Assembly: GCF_009601165.1 (NCBI RefSeq)
Contig: NZ_WIRE01000002.1
Span: forward strand, 124,001 to 188,000
Direction: 5' to 3'
From: Alcanivorax sediminis
GTDB taxonomy: Bacteria > Pseudomonadota > Gammaproteobacteria > Pseudomonadales > Alcanivoracaceae
DNA length: 64,000 nt
Position 1 is the stretch's first letter. The number at the start of each line of letters is the position of its first letter. Made by a program: the position numbers and the translations under genes. The notes under the pieces are model-generated. The model was not told the DNA's origin. It saw nothing but the letters and a program-made list of their open reading frames with translations, and made no database searches. Shown here in pieces: positions 37,439-45,315 of this stretch.

Positions 37439-39049
37439 ATGGAATATGTCATTGCCGTGCTCGGCGGAGTTGGGCTTTTTCTGCTGGGCATGTGGCTGAT
37501 TACCGAAGGGTTGAAAGTGGCCGCAGGCGCGTCGCTGGAGCGGCTGCTGGCCAGGTGGACGCGCAGTCGATTGCGTGGGCTTTTGTCCGGCACCTTGCTC
37601 ACGGCGGTGGTGCAGTCCTCCAGTGCGGTGACGGTGGCGGCGCTCGGTTTTGTGAACAGCGGCCTGCTGCGATTCGAGCGCGCGGTGTGGGTCATCTTTG
37701 GTAGCAATCTCGGCACCACGCTTACTGCCTGGGTGGTGGCGCTGATTGGCGTGAAATTCAAGATTGATGTACTGGCGTTACCACTGGTAGGTGTCGGGGC
37801 GCTGTTGCGGGTGTTTGCTCCCGTTGATCGCTACCGCAACCTGGGTATGGCGCTGGCCGGTTTCGGCATTTTGTTTATGGGCATCGATGTGCTGTCTGGC
37901 GGGTTTGAAAACCTCGGCTCACAGTTCAGCGTGCCGGAAGGTGCTGCGCTGGTGTGGCTGGTGCTGGCGGGCATTGTGTTGACCTCCCTGATGCAGTCCT
38001 CCAGCGCCACCGTGGCACTGGTGCTCACTGCCCTTGCCGGTGGTTTGCTGGGCTTCCGCGAAGCCGCAGCGATGGTCATCGGTGCCAATGTGGGCACTAC
38101 CTCCACCGCACTGATCGCCACCCTGGGGGCTACCGCCAATGCCCGGCGATTGGCGATTGCCCATGTCCTGTTCAACCTGTTCACAGGGGTGATGGCCTAC
38201 CTGTTGATCGCGCCGTTGCTGGCGGTGGTGAATGTGGTGGCTGGCGTCACCGGACTGGAAGAGGATCCTGCGGCGCGGCTTGCCCTGTTCCATACTCTCT
38301 TCAATCTGCTTGGCATCCTGTTGATGTGGCCGGTGGAACCCTTTATGAGCCGCTTTCTGCTCAGCCGTTTCAAGGAGCGCCAGCATAGTCTGGCGAAGCT
38401 GCAGTTTCTGGATCGTAACCTGATCGCCTTGCCAGACGCTGCCCGCGCGGCCCTGGCCCAGGAAATGGAGCGCCTGCTGGTGCAGTATCCCGTGGCCATG
38501 GCCACCTTGCCCGGTGCCGATGCCAAACGCCTGAGTCACGTTGCCATCCGTGATCGTTTGCTGGAAGAGATCGGGGATTTTCTTGCTGATGTGGGGCGTC
38601 AGCACCTGAACGATGAACAGATTACTGTGTTTCAGATGGGGTGGCGGCTGCAGGGTAATCTGCTGAACATGGATGACACTCTCGAGCGGCTCAATGGTCT
38701 TGGCCTTGCCTTGCAGCGCCATGATGACTGGGCGAGGGTTGAGTCAATTCTGGTGGACTGGTTTGCCAGCGCCGGACGGCAGATGCAAGAAGAGTGGCGT
38801 GCCGGTGACGGGAGTGCGGGTGCCGAGACACTGCTTAACAAGTATGAGCAGGCCAAGCATGGCCTGCTGGCCAGTGCCATGTCGGGCAACCTGTCCCGTG
38901 CTTCTCTGGATCTTGCCCTGCAGAGCTTGAGTCAGGGGCGCTGGATGCTGGAGCAGTGGCAGCGGGCGTTGGAGTACTACACCAACATGGCCGGCACCCC
39001 GCCTGCGGATGACCCGGAGGATAGTGAACGCCTGATGCCTGATGCCTGA
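37439..39049 (+). CDS. Na+/phosphate cotransporter with PhoU-like C-terminal domain
   Basis: A 536-residue inner-membrane protein. Two inverted transport repeats each carry the QSSSA signature: TAVVQSSSAVTVAALG near residue 55 and SLMQSSSATVALVL near 183. About eight membrane segments end near residue 320, after which a helical PhoU-like domain spans about 340-525. NptA/YjbB-like members export or import phosphate with Na+. The last codons (RLMPDA) and the stop codon are encoded inside a CCTGATG-type heptamer run (39031-39058), so the C terminus appears to have been extended or set by the repeat. It closes the operon with the beta-CASP and P-type ATPase genes. Confidence 0.9.
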   Translation: MEYVIAVLGGVGLFLLGMWLITEGLKVAAGASLERLLARWTRSRLRGLLSGTLLTAVVQSSSAVTVAALGFVNSGLLRFERAVWVIFGSNLGTTLTAWVVALIGVKFKIDVLALPLVGVGALLRVFAPVDRYRNLGMALAGFGILFMGIDVLSGGFENLGSQFSVPEGAALVWLVLAGIVLTSLMQSSSATVALVLTALAGGLLGFREAAAMVIGANVGTTSTALIATLGATANARRLAIAHVLFNLFTGVMAYLLIAPLLAVVNVVAGVTGLEEDPAARLALFHTLFNLLGILLMWPVEPFMSRFLLSRFKERQHSLAKLQFLDRNLIALPDAARAALAQEMERLLVQYPVAMATLPGADAKRLSHVAIRDRLLEEIGDFLADVGRQHLNDEQITVFQMGWRLQGNLLNMDDTLERLNGLGLALQRHDDWARVESILVDWFASAGRQMQEEWRAGDGSAGAETLLNKYEQAKHGLLASAMSGNLSRASLDLALQSLSQGRWMLEQWQRALEYYTNMAGTPPADDPEDSERLMPDA

Positions 39050-39058
39050 CGCTGAAAG
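39031..39058. repeat. Heptamer run containing the Na/Pi gene stop codon
   Basis: CCTGATG, CCTGATG, CCTGACG, CTGAAAG in exact 7-base register. The stop TGA (39047-39049) lies inside the third word. The same words open the element at 40874 (CCTGATG, CATGACG, CTTAAAG). Confidence 0.75.
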
Positions 39059-39069
39059 CTACGAAGCCG

Positions 39070-39290
39070 CTGTAGGAGCGAGCCTGCTCGCGATCCGAGC
39101 CTAAGCGAGGTAAGGATTCCAGAAACGCATTTAGATTTGTCGGCGCCTCTACTCCCTTAAGAGGGCCCAGAAAGGAACATGCCGCAGGGCGATCAGGCCT
39201 TTCCGGGCTCGACAGGTTGATTAAAACACCTCCCTTCGGTCGCCTCGCTACGCGAGGTTCGTCCCCTGGAAGAGCGGGGTTTTGGTTGAG
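39070..39290. repeat. REP-like palindromic repeats, copy 2
   Basis: GTAGGAGCGAGCCTGCTCGCGA at 39072 is very like the palindromic REP units of Pseudomonas. The part at 39185-39275 repeats words of the 10130-10275 element in the same order (GGGCGATCAGG, CTTCGGTCGCCTCGC, GCGAGG, CGTCCCC, GGAAG). No gene is seen in this gap (39050-39403). Confidence 0.75.
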
Positions 39291-39321
39291 CGTGAAGCGT
39301 GTTGCAGCCGCAAAGCGGCCT

Positions 39322-39359
39322 AAAAAATTCGGGCCCGCTTCCTTGCGAAAGCGGGCCCG
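39322..39359 (-). terminator. Intrinsic terminator of the aldehyde dehydrogenase gene
   Basis: Eleven-base perfect stem CGGGCCCGCTT/AAGCGGGCCCG with an eight-base loop, followed on the minus strand by six T. It lies 45 bases past the stop at 39404. Confidence 0.9.
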
Positions 39360-39403
39360 CACTCCCTGGTCCAGAGGGAGGTAACTGGTGGACCTTGTCA
39401 TCG

Positions 39404-40834
39404 TTACTGCGGTGTGCGAATCACCAGCAGGCGCTCTTCGGTCATGTCGTTGATGGCCCAGCGAATGCCTTCACGGCCAAGGCCTGAATCTTTCACGCCA
39501 CCGTAGGGCATGTTGTCGACGCGCCAGCTCGGCACATCACCGATCACCACGCCGCCCACTTCCAGCACGTCCCAGGCTTTCTGGGCCTTGTACAAATCGC
39601 GCGTGAAGATACCCGCTTGCAGACCAAATTTGGAGGCATTGATGGATTGCAGTGCCTCATCGAAATCGCTGAAGCGGCTGATCACGGCAACGGGACCAAA
39701 TGCTTCTTCTTCCACAATGTTGGTGCCCGCCGGTGCATCTTCCAGCAGGGTGGCCTGCAGCATGGCGCCATCGCGTTGGCCGCCTACCAGCAAGTTGGCC
39801 CCGGCTTCCACGGCTTCGTTGATCCAGTTTTCCAGTCGTGTGGCTTCGCCTACGGAAATGACCGGGCCAATGAATGTGTCTTCGTCCTTCGGGTCGCCCA
39901 TCTTCAGGGATGCCGTTTTTTCTACCAGCCGGGCTTTCAGGTCATCGTAAATCTTGTCGTGAATCATGATGCGCTGTACGCCGATGCAGCTCTGGCCGGA
40001 CTGGTAAAAAGCGCCGAACACGATACGTTCAACCGCGTCGTTCAGATCGGCGTCTTCGTCTACCACCACCGCGGCGTTGCCGCCAAGTTCGAGAATGACG
40101 GGCTTCTTGCCTGCGCGGGCTTTCAGGTCCCAGCCCACGTCCGGGCTACCGGTGAAGCTCAACAGCTTGAAGCGCTCGTCGGTGGTAAACAGGTCAGCCC
40201 CCTCCCGGTGGCAGGGCAGAATGGAAAACGCGCCCTTGGGCAGATTGGTTTCGGCCAGCACTTCACCAATGATGATGGCGCCGATGGGGGTGCGGCTGGC
40301 GGGTTTCAGCACGAAGGGGCAGCCTGCCGCGATCGCCGGGGCCACCTTGTGTGCAGCCAGGTTCAGCGGGAAGTTGAATGGAGAAATAAAAGAGCAGGGG
40401 CCGATCGGCACACGCTTGACCATACCGCGGTACCCTTTGGCTCGGGCGGAAATCTCCAGATTCAGCACTTCGCCCTCAATGCGCACCGCTTCTTCAGCCG
40501 CCACGCGGAAGGTGTCAATCAGACGGGTCACTTCGCCGCGGGCGTCCTTGATCGGTTTGCCGGCTTCGATGCACAAGGCTTCGGCCAGTTCGTCGTAGCG
40601 TTCCTGAAAACGTTTGACGCAGTGATAAAGAATTTCCTGGCGCTCGTAGGGGGCCAGTTTGGCCATGGCTTCGGAGGCCTTGTCGGCGGCCTCAATGGCC
40701 TGATCAATGGTGGCGGCATCGGCCATGGCGACCCGGGTCGCGACTTCACCGCTGTATTTGTCAGTAACGTCCAGATCCTGGTTGGCGAAGACCGCCTCAT
40801 TGGCCAGGTAGTAGGGGTAAGAATTCTTCAGCAT
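39404..40834 (-). CDS. NAD(P)-dependent aldehyde dehydrogenase
   Basis: A 476-residue aldehyde dehydrogenase oxidising an aldehyde to acid. The cofactor-binding region includes FNFPLNLAAHKVAPAIAAG and SFTGSPDVGW. The general-base Glu is in VILELGGN near residue 248, and the catalytic Cys in GQSCIGVQRI near residue 282. Sequence style is closest to lactaldehyde, sulfoacetaldehyde or non-phosphorylating glyceraldehyde-3-phosphate dehydrogenases. It lies downstream of the acetolactate-synthase-like gene on the same strand, separated by about 108 bases that contain a heptamer hairpin, so the enzymes may act in one pathway (thiamine-dependent formation of an aldehyde or ketol, then oxidation). Confidence 0.9.
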   Translation of the reverse strand: MLKNSYPYYLANEAVFANQDLDVTDKYSGEVATRVAMADAATIDQAIEAADKASEAMAKLAPYERQEILYHCVKRFQERYDELAEALCIEAGKPIKDARGEVTRLIDTFRVAAEEAVRIEGEVLNLEISARAKGYRGMVKRVPIGPCSFISPFNFPLNLAAHKVAPAIAAGCPFVLKPASRTPIGAIIIGEVLAETNLPKGAFSILPCHREGADLFTTDERFKLLSFTGSPDVGWDLKARAGKKPVILELGGNAAVVVDEDADLNDAVERIVFGAFYQSGQSCIGVQRIMIHDKIYDDLKARLVEKTASLKMGDPKDEDTFIGPVISVGEATRLENWINEAVEAGANLLVGGQRDGAMLQATLLEDAPAGTNIVEEEAFGPVAVISRFSDFDEALQSINASKFGLQAGIFTRDLYKAQKAWDVLEVGGVVIGDVPSWRVDNMPYGGVKDSGLGREGIRWAINDMTEERLLVIRTPQ

Positions 40835-40869
40835 TTTTTTCTCCGAAGGTTGAAGAACGCCGGAAGCTA

Positions 40870-40936
40870 GACGCCTGATGCATGACGCTTAAAGAAAGCA
40901 GGCGTCGAGCGTCGTGCATCAGGCGTCGGGCGTCGG
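40870..40936. repeat. Heptamer inverted-repeat element between ALS and ALDH genes
   Basis: Nine 7-mers in unbroken register from 40874 to 40936: CCTGATG, CATGACG, CTTAAAG, AAAGCAG, GCGTCGA, GCGTCGT, GCATCAG, GCGTCGG, GCGTCGG. The 20-base arms at 40870-40889 and 40908-40927 pair with one mismatch. The array ends seven bases before the minus-strand stop at 40943-40945. Confidence 0.85.
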
Positions 40937-40942
40937 GTGTGC

Positions 40943-42583
40943 TTACAGCTTTCCGCTCAACTCACGAATTTCCTGGTTCAGGATGCGGTTGTTATCGCTG
41001 TAGTCCACAGGGCAATCAATCACATGTACGCCGCCAGCGGCATAACATTCTTCAATCAGGGGTGCGAGGCCGGCGGTGGACTCGACCCGGTGGCCGTTGG
41101 CGCCATAGGCGCGGGCATAATCCACAAAATCCGGGTTAGTGAAGTCCAGGCCGAAGTCCTGGAAGTCCATGTCTGCCTGTTTCCATTTGATCATGCCGTA
41201 ACCGTCGTCGCGGAGGATCAGGATGACGATGTCCAGCTTCAGGCGCACCGCCGTTTCGAGTTCCTGGCTGTTCATCATGAAGCCGCCATCGCCGGCAATA
41301 GCCATGACACGTCGCTCCGGATACACCATTTTGGCGGCCATGCCGGAGGGCAGACCGGCGCCCATGGTGGCCAGTGCGTTATCCAGCAACACGGTGTTGG
41401 GCTTGATCGCCGGGTAGTTACGGGCAAACCAGATTTTGTACATGCCATTATCGAGGGTAAGAATGCCGTCCTCGGGCATGACTTTGCGGATCTCATCCAC
41501 CAGACGCTGCGGACGAATCGGGAAGCTGTCGTCCACAATGCCTTCACGGATGTGAGTCTGCAGCGCATCACGAATGCGATGGAAATCGGAGAAGCTCCAG
41601 TGCTCCTGAGGCTCAAGGCGTTCCTTCAGTTGCCACAGGCTGTTGGCGATGTCGCCGATGACTTCGATCTGCGGGAAGTACACGGGATCAACCTGGGCAG
41701 AGTTGAAGTTGATGTGAACCACCTCGGCGCCGCCCGGGCGCATGAAGAAGGGCGGCTTCTCCACCACATCATGGCCCACGTTGATGATCAGGTCGGCCTG
41801 GTCGATGGCGCGGTGTACAAAGTCTCCGGAGGACAGGGCGGTGTTACCCAGGAAGTGTGGTCCGGTCTCATCGACCACGCCTTTACCCATCTGGGTGGTG
41901 ATTACCGGGATGCCCAGTTTTTCTACAAACTGGCGCAGCATCTTGCTGGTCAACTTGCGGTTGGCTCCGGCGCCGGCCAGCAGCAAGGGCTTGCGTGCGC
42001 CCTGAATGGCTTCGATGGCATTACAGATTGACTTGTCTTCGGCAATCGGGCGACGGGTCATACTGGGTTCCGTCACCGGCATGGTGGAATGTTCGCGGGC
42101 GATATCTTCCGGCAGCTCCAGATGGGTCGCGCCGGGGCGCTCTTCCTGGGCCAGTCGGAAAGCCTCACGGATGCGAGTGGGAATGGAGTCCCCGCTTACC
42201 ACCTGCTTGGTGAACTTGGTCAGCGGACGCATCATGTCGACCACATCAATGATCTGGAACTGGCCCTGCTTGCTGCTTTTGATGGGCTTCTGGCCGGTGA
42301 TCATCACCATCGGCATGGCGCCCAGCTGGGCATAGGCCGCAGCAGTCACTAAGTTGGTTGCGCCGGGGCCAAGGGTAGACATACACACACCGGCTTTGCC
42401 GGTGAGACGACCGTAGGTTGACGCCATGAAGCCGGCCGCCTGCTCGTGACGGGTAATCACCAGTTTGATCTTGGAGCCGCGCAGGGACTCCAGCAGGTCC
42501 AGGTTTTCCTCGCCAGGAATGGCAAAGACGTGCTCCACGCCTTCGGCTTCCAGGGCTCGGACGAACAAATCTGATGCTTTCAT
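40943..42583 (-). CDS. Acetolactate synthase-like thiamine-diphosphate enzyme
   Basis: A 546-residue ThDP-dependent enzyme of the acetolactate synthase large subunit group. The cofactor-activating Glu is in TRHEQAAGFMA near residue 47, GPGATN follows near 73, a central domain spans about 190-330, and the ThDP/Mg motif GDGGFMMNSQELETAVRLK is near residue 428. No ilvN/ilvH small subunit gene is adjacent, so it resembles catabolic AlsS-type or related carboligases rather than the biosynthetic IlvB/IlvI enzyme. It is paired with an aldehyde dehydrogenase downstream. The upstream intergenic region is shared with the divergent amidohydrolase gene. Confidence 0.85.
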   Translation of the reverse strand: MKASDLFVRALEAEGVEHVFAIPGEENLDLLESLRGSKIKLVITRHEQAAGFMASTYGRLTGKAGVCMSTLGPGATNLVTAAAYAQLGAMPMVMITGQKPIKSSKQGQFQIIDVVDMMRPLTKFTKQVVSGDSIPTRIREAFRLAQEERPGATHLELPEDIAREHSTMPVTEPSMTRRPIAEDKSICNAIEAIQGARKPLLLAGAGANRKLTSKMLRQFVEKLGIPVITTQMGKGVVDETGPHFLGNTALSSGDFVHRAIDQADLIINVGHDVVEKPPFFMRPGGAEVVHINFNSAQVDPVYFPQIEVIGDIANSLWQLKERLEPQEHWSFSDFHRIRDALQTHIREGIVDDSFPIRPQRLVDEIRKVMPEDGILTLDNGMYKIWFARNYPAIKPNTVLLDNALATMGAGLPSGMAAKMVYPERRVMAIAGDGGFMMNSQELETAVRLKLDIVILILRDDGYGMIKWKQADMDFQDFGLDFTNPDFVDYARAYGANGHRVESTAGLAPLIEECYAAGGVHVIDCPVDYSDNNRILNQEIRELSGKL

Positions 42584-42971
42584 GGGGTGTCTCTCCGGTT
42601 GTTACCTGTCTGGTTTTGCTCTCAAACAGGTGTCCACGACGCGTGGTAATCAAAATTCAACGCGGGTAATGCAAAGGCTGTGCCTGTTTTTCCCTGTATT
42701 AGTGCAGGAAAAGTGCATCAATATGGTGCCTTATATGCATTCCGGGCTTCACTATAGCGCGACATGGTGCAGATAGGGCGTAGGCAAAGCCGATACTTTT
42801 TATTAACAAATGTGATCATGGCCCATTGCCGGATTAGGCCCTGCGGTGCACAGTCTGCGCCAGACCTTTTCGATATCTCACAGCGTCCTGCCTGGTTTGC
42901 CATTGGGGGCGCGACAAGGGCATGTTGTCGTAGAGCGCTGGTTCGGATGTTTGCCTCTAGGGAGGAGGATG
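42584..42971. promoter_or_regulatory. Divergent promoter region with an NtrC-like site
   Basis: This 388-base gap separates the ALS-like and amidohydrolase genes. TGCATCAATATGGTGCC at 42714-42730 matches the NtrC consensus (TGCAC-N7-GTGCA type) at 14 of 17 positions, and TGCAGGAAAAGTGCAT just upstream is a weaker half-like repeat. No clear sigma54 -24/-12 element was found, so the site is uncertain. No gene is seen. Confidence 0.35.
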
Positions 42972-44678
42972 ATGAAAACCTGGCTTGGAATTAGTGTGGC
43001 GTTGCTGTTGGTGGTGACGGCGGGGCTCGCCGGGGTGCACCGTTGGTTTAATCCTCCTGCTCCTCCCGCACAGCTTTTTTATAATGGCTCCATTTTGACC
43101 ATGGATGCGACCTTTCCTCAGGCGACAGCCATGTTGGTTCAGCGTGGTGAGATTGTTGCTCTGGGGGATGCAGAAACCCTGCGCGATCGGGTCAGCCGGG
43201 ATGTGGTGACCGTAGATTTGCAGGGCGGCACCCTGATGCCGGGTTTTATCGAAGCTCATGGTCATTTCCCCGGCGAGGGGCTTTCTGCTGTTGCAGTGGA
43301 TGCCAATAGTCCTCCCATTGGCGACCTTTACAGTATTGAAACCCTTCTGGAGCGGCTCAAGCTGCTCGCCCAGCGCCGTCCGGATGGTCCTTTGCTCGCT
43401 TATGGTTTTGACGATACCACTATCGGCGAGCAGCGCTATCCTTCCCGTCAGGAGTTGGATCTGGTCAGCGAGACACGCCCGGTTCTGGTGATGCACATCT
43501 CCGGTCATTTCGGTGTGCTTAACAGCGCAGGGCTGGCGGCCATGGGGATCAGCGAAGAGGTCACCGACCCGATCGGCGGCTATTACGGTCGTGATGAGAA
43601 TGGTCGCCTCAATGGGGTGCTGGCGGAAACCGCTTTCAGCCCGGTCAGGACAAGCCTGCTGAATCTGTCGGGCATGGACGGCTTCCGTGTCATGCGTCGG
43701 GCGGCGCACCTGTACCTTTCCCGTGGGATTACCTTTGCCCAGAATGGTCTGGCGGATGCCAGAACTTTGCGCGCGCTGGCGCCGGTGTTGCGTTATGGCT
43801 TGCTGCCGATGCGGCTGAGCGTGTGGCCAGATGCCGAGGCCCAGGAACAGATCAGCTCGGGACGCCTGAAGCTGGTGCGTACACCCCGCGGATACCCGGG
43901 GTCGGTGAAGCTGGTCAGCGATGGCTCCCTGCAGGGTTTTACCGGTTTTCTGAGTGAGCCTTATTACACGGTGCCGGAGACGTATCCCCCGGAGTATCTT
44001 GGTTTTCCTTCTCTGTCTGCAGAAGCGCTGGATGAGCAGGTGGTGCGCTTTCACTGTCAGGATCTACAGGTTGCGATTCATGCCAACGGGGATGCGGCGA
44101 TTGCAATGAGCCTTGATGCCATTGCGGCGGCCCGGGCGCAGTGTCCTGAAATTCAGCGCCAGCCGGTACTCATTCATGCGCAGATGGCCACTACCGAACA
44201 GCTGAATCGCATGGTGGCACTGGATGTGATCCCCTCCTTTTTTAACGTCCATGTGTATTACTGGGGGGACCGTCATCGGGATATCTTCCTGGGGCCAGAG
44301 CGCGCAGGACGTATTTCGCCCCTGGCAGAAGCCGCTCGTTTGGAGTTGCCGTTTACGTTGCATGCGGATTCTCCGGTGGTGCCGTTCCAGCCGCTTCAGC
44401 TGGTTTGGAATGCGGTGAACCGGCAAACCGCCAGTGGTCAGCTGCTGGGGCCAGAGCAGGCAATCACCGTGGAGCGTGCTCTCAAGGCGGTGACCATCGA
44501 TGCAGCGCGGCAATTGGGAGTGGCAGAGGAAGTCGGGCAATTGAGACCAGGACTGCGTGCTGATCTGGTGTGGCTCGACCGGGACCCCCGTGAATCCATC
44601 GCCGACTGGAAGTCTATCCAGGTGCGGGGGGTCTGGGTCGATGGGGTACGTCGCTTCCCTGATGGAATGACAGAATAG
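42972..44678 (+). CDS. Membrane-anchored or exported YtcJ-like amidohydrolase
   Basis: A 568-residue metal-dependent amidohydrolase (amidohydrolase-3/YtcJ group). A hydrophobic N-terminal segment (LGISVALLLVVTAGLAGV) acts as anchor or uncleaved signal. The small beta domain carries LFYNGSILTMD, the metal site starts at GFIEAHGHFPGEG near residue 91, later His ligands lie in QVAIHANGDAAI near 365 and PFTLHADSPVVP near 460, and the C-terminal part has VTIDAARQLG and LRPGLRADLVWLDRDP. The ATG at 42972 has GGAGG six bases before it. The natural substrate (an amide or exoenzyme-type target) is unknown. It is monocistronic. Confidence 0.85.
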   Translation: MKTWLGISVALLLVVTAGLAGVHRWFNPPAPPAQLFYNGSILTMDATFPQATAMLVQRGEIVALGDAETLRDRVSRDVVTVDLQGGTLMPGFIEAHGHFPGEGLSAVAVDANSPPIGDLYSIETLLERLKLLAQRRPDGPLLAYGFDDTTIGEQRYPSRQELDLVSETRPVLVMHISGHFGVLNSAGLAAMGISEEVTDPIGGYYGRDENGRLNGVLAETAFSPVRTSLLNLSGMDGFRVMRRAAHLYLSRGITFAQNGLADARTLRALAPVLRYGLLPMRLSVWPDAEAQEQISSGRLKLVRTPRGYPGSVKLVSDGSLQGFTGFLSEPYYTVPETYPPEYLGFPSLSAEALDEQVVRFHCQDLQVAIHANGDAAIAMSLDAIAAARAQCPEIQRQPVLIHAQMATTEQLNRMVALDVIPSFFNVHVYYWGDRHRDIFLGPERAGRISPLAEAARLELPFTLHADSPVVPFQPLQLVWNAVNRQTASGQLLGPEQAITVERALKAVTIDAARQLGVAEEVGQLRPGLRADLVWLDRDPRESIADWKSIQVRGVWVDGVRRFPDGMTE

Positions 44679-44726
44679 GGTGGCGGCGAGAGCAAGGGGG
44701 CCAACGGTGCGGCCCCTGTACCGGTT

Positions 44727-44746
44727 GGGCGTTTTTTACAACGCCC
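44727..44746. terminator. Hairpin between converging genes
   Basis: Stem GGGCGTT/AACGCCC with a six-base loop lies between the amidohydrolase stop (44678) and the small-protein stop (44756). The T run falls in the loop, so this is a weak terminator candidate for either strand. Confidence 0.4.
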
Positions 44747-44755
44747 CCAGCTGAA

Positions 44756-44980
44756 TCAGTGCCAGGTACCTTCCAGGTTCTCGCACTGCTCCAGGAATTC
44801 TTCTGCGCTCATTTCAATCGCATCATGATCCAGGTGTGAGGCCACCTGTTCTTTCAACTGTCCAACGACCTTGGACATCACAGTCAGGGTTTCTTCCACC
44901 TGCTCGATGGTTTCCAGCAGATCCTCGGCTTCTTGCAGGTACTCTTCTCTCAGGTACTCGTCTTTCTCGTAGTCGCTCAT
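44756..44980 (-). CDS. Small acidic coiled-coil protein of unknown function
   Basis: A 74-residue cytoplasmic protein with a strong ribosome site (AGGAGG six bases before the ATG at 44980). It is acidic and helical: YEKDEYLREEYLQEAEDLLE followed by a heptad-like stretch (VEETLTVMSKVVGQLKEQV) predicts a coiled coil of about 50 residues, with one Cys in EFLEQCENLEG near the end. I do not recognise a family. The clean start and codon pattern support a real gene. It is transcribed alone, facing the amidohydrolase gene. Confidence 0.6.
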   Translation of the reverse strand: MSDYEKDEYLREEYLQEAEDLLETIEQVEETLTVMSKVVGQLKEQVASHLDHDAIEMSAEEFLEQCENLEGTWH

Positions 44981-45315
44981 GCGAAGCCTCCTGATGGTTT
45001 GTGAGTTCTCAACTGCAGAACTCAACCCCATGTTGCCAACGATGGTGACGTAAAACAAACGGCATTTGGCGGTATTTGGTTAAAGTTTGAGCGTTTGTGA
45101 TGGATGGTCGTGCACTTTTCGCGAACGGCGGAAGGCTGTACCTGCAGGCGTCTGCCAGCGGTGGATTTCCGGCCGCCTTTTAGGGCGCGGGGATACTCCT
45201 GAATCTGTCCGGAAATTGCTTGGGTGGTTGCCACGTTGGCCTTTAAAAGAAAACGCCCCGGGCATTGCAAGGGACGTTTTCGTGGACCAGTTAGAGCACT
45301 AGCTTCGTCTCTGTT
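44981..45315. other. Intergenic region with a terminator
   Basis: No gene is supported in these 335 bases. An A/T-flanked inverted repeat, GAAAACG/CGTTTTC, at 45249-45281 with inner CCC/GGG pairing is a likely terminator for the minus-strand lipoprotein gene ending at 45316. Confidence 0.55.

Noticed and set aside
45087..45302. Plus-strand 71-codon frame
   Set aside because: Lies across the likely terminator at 45249-45281 and lacks a start signal.
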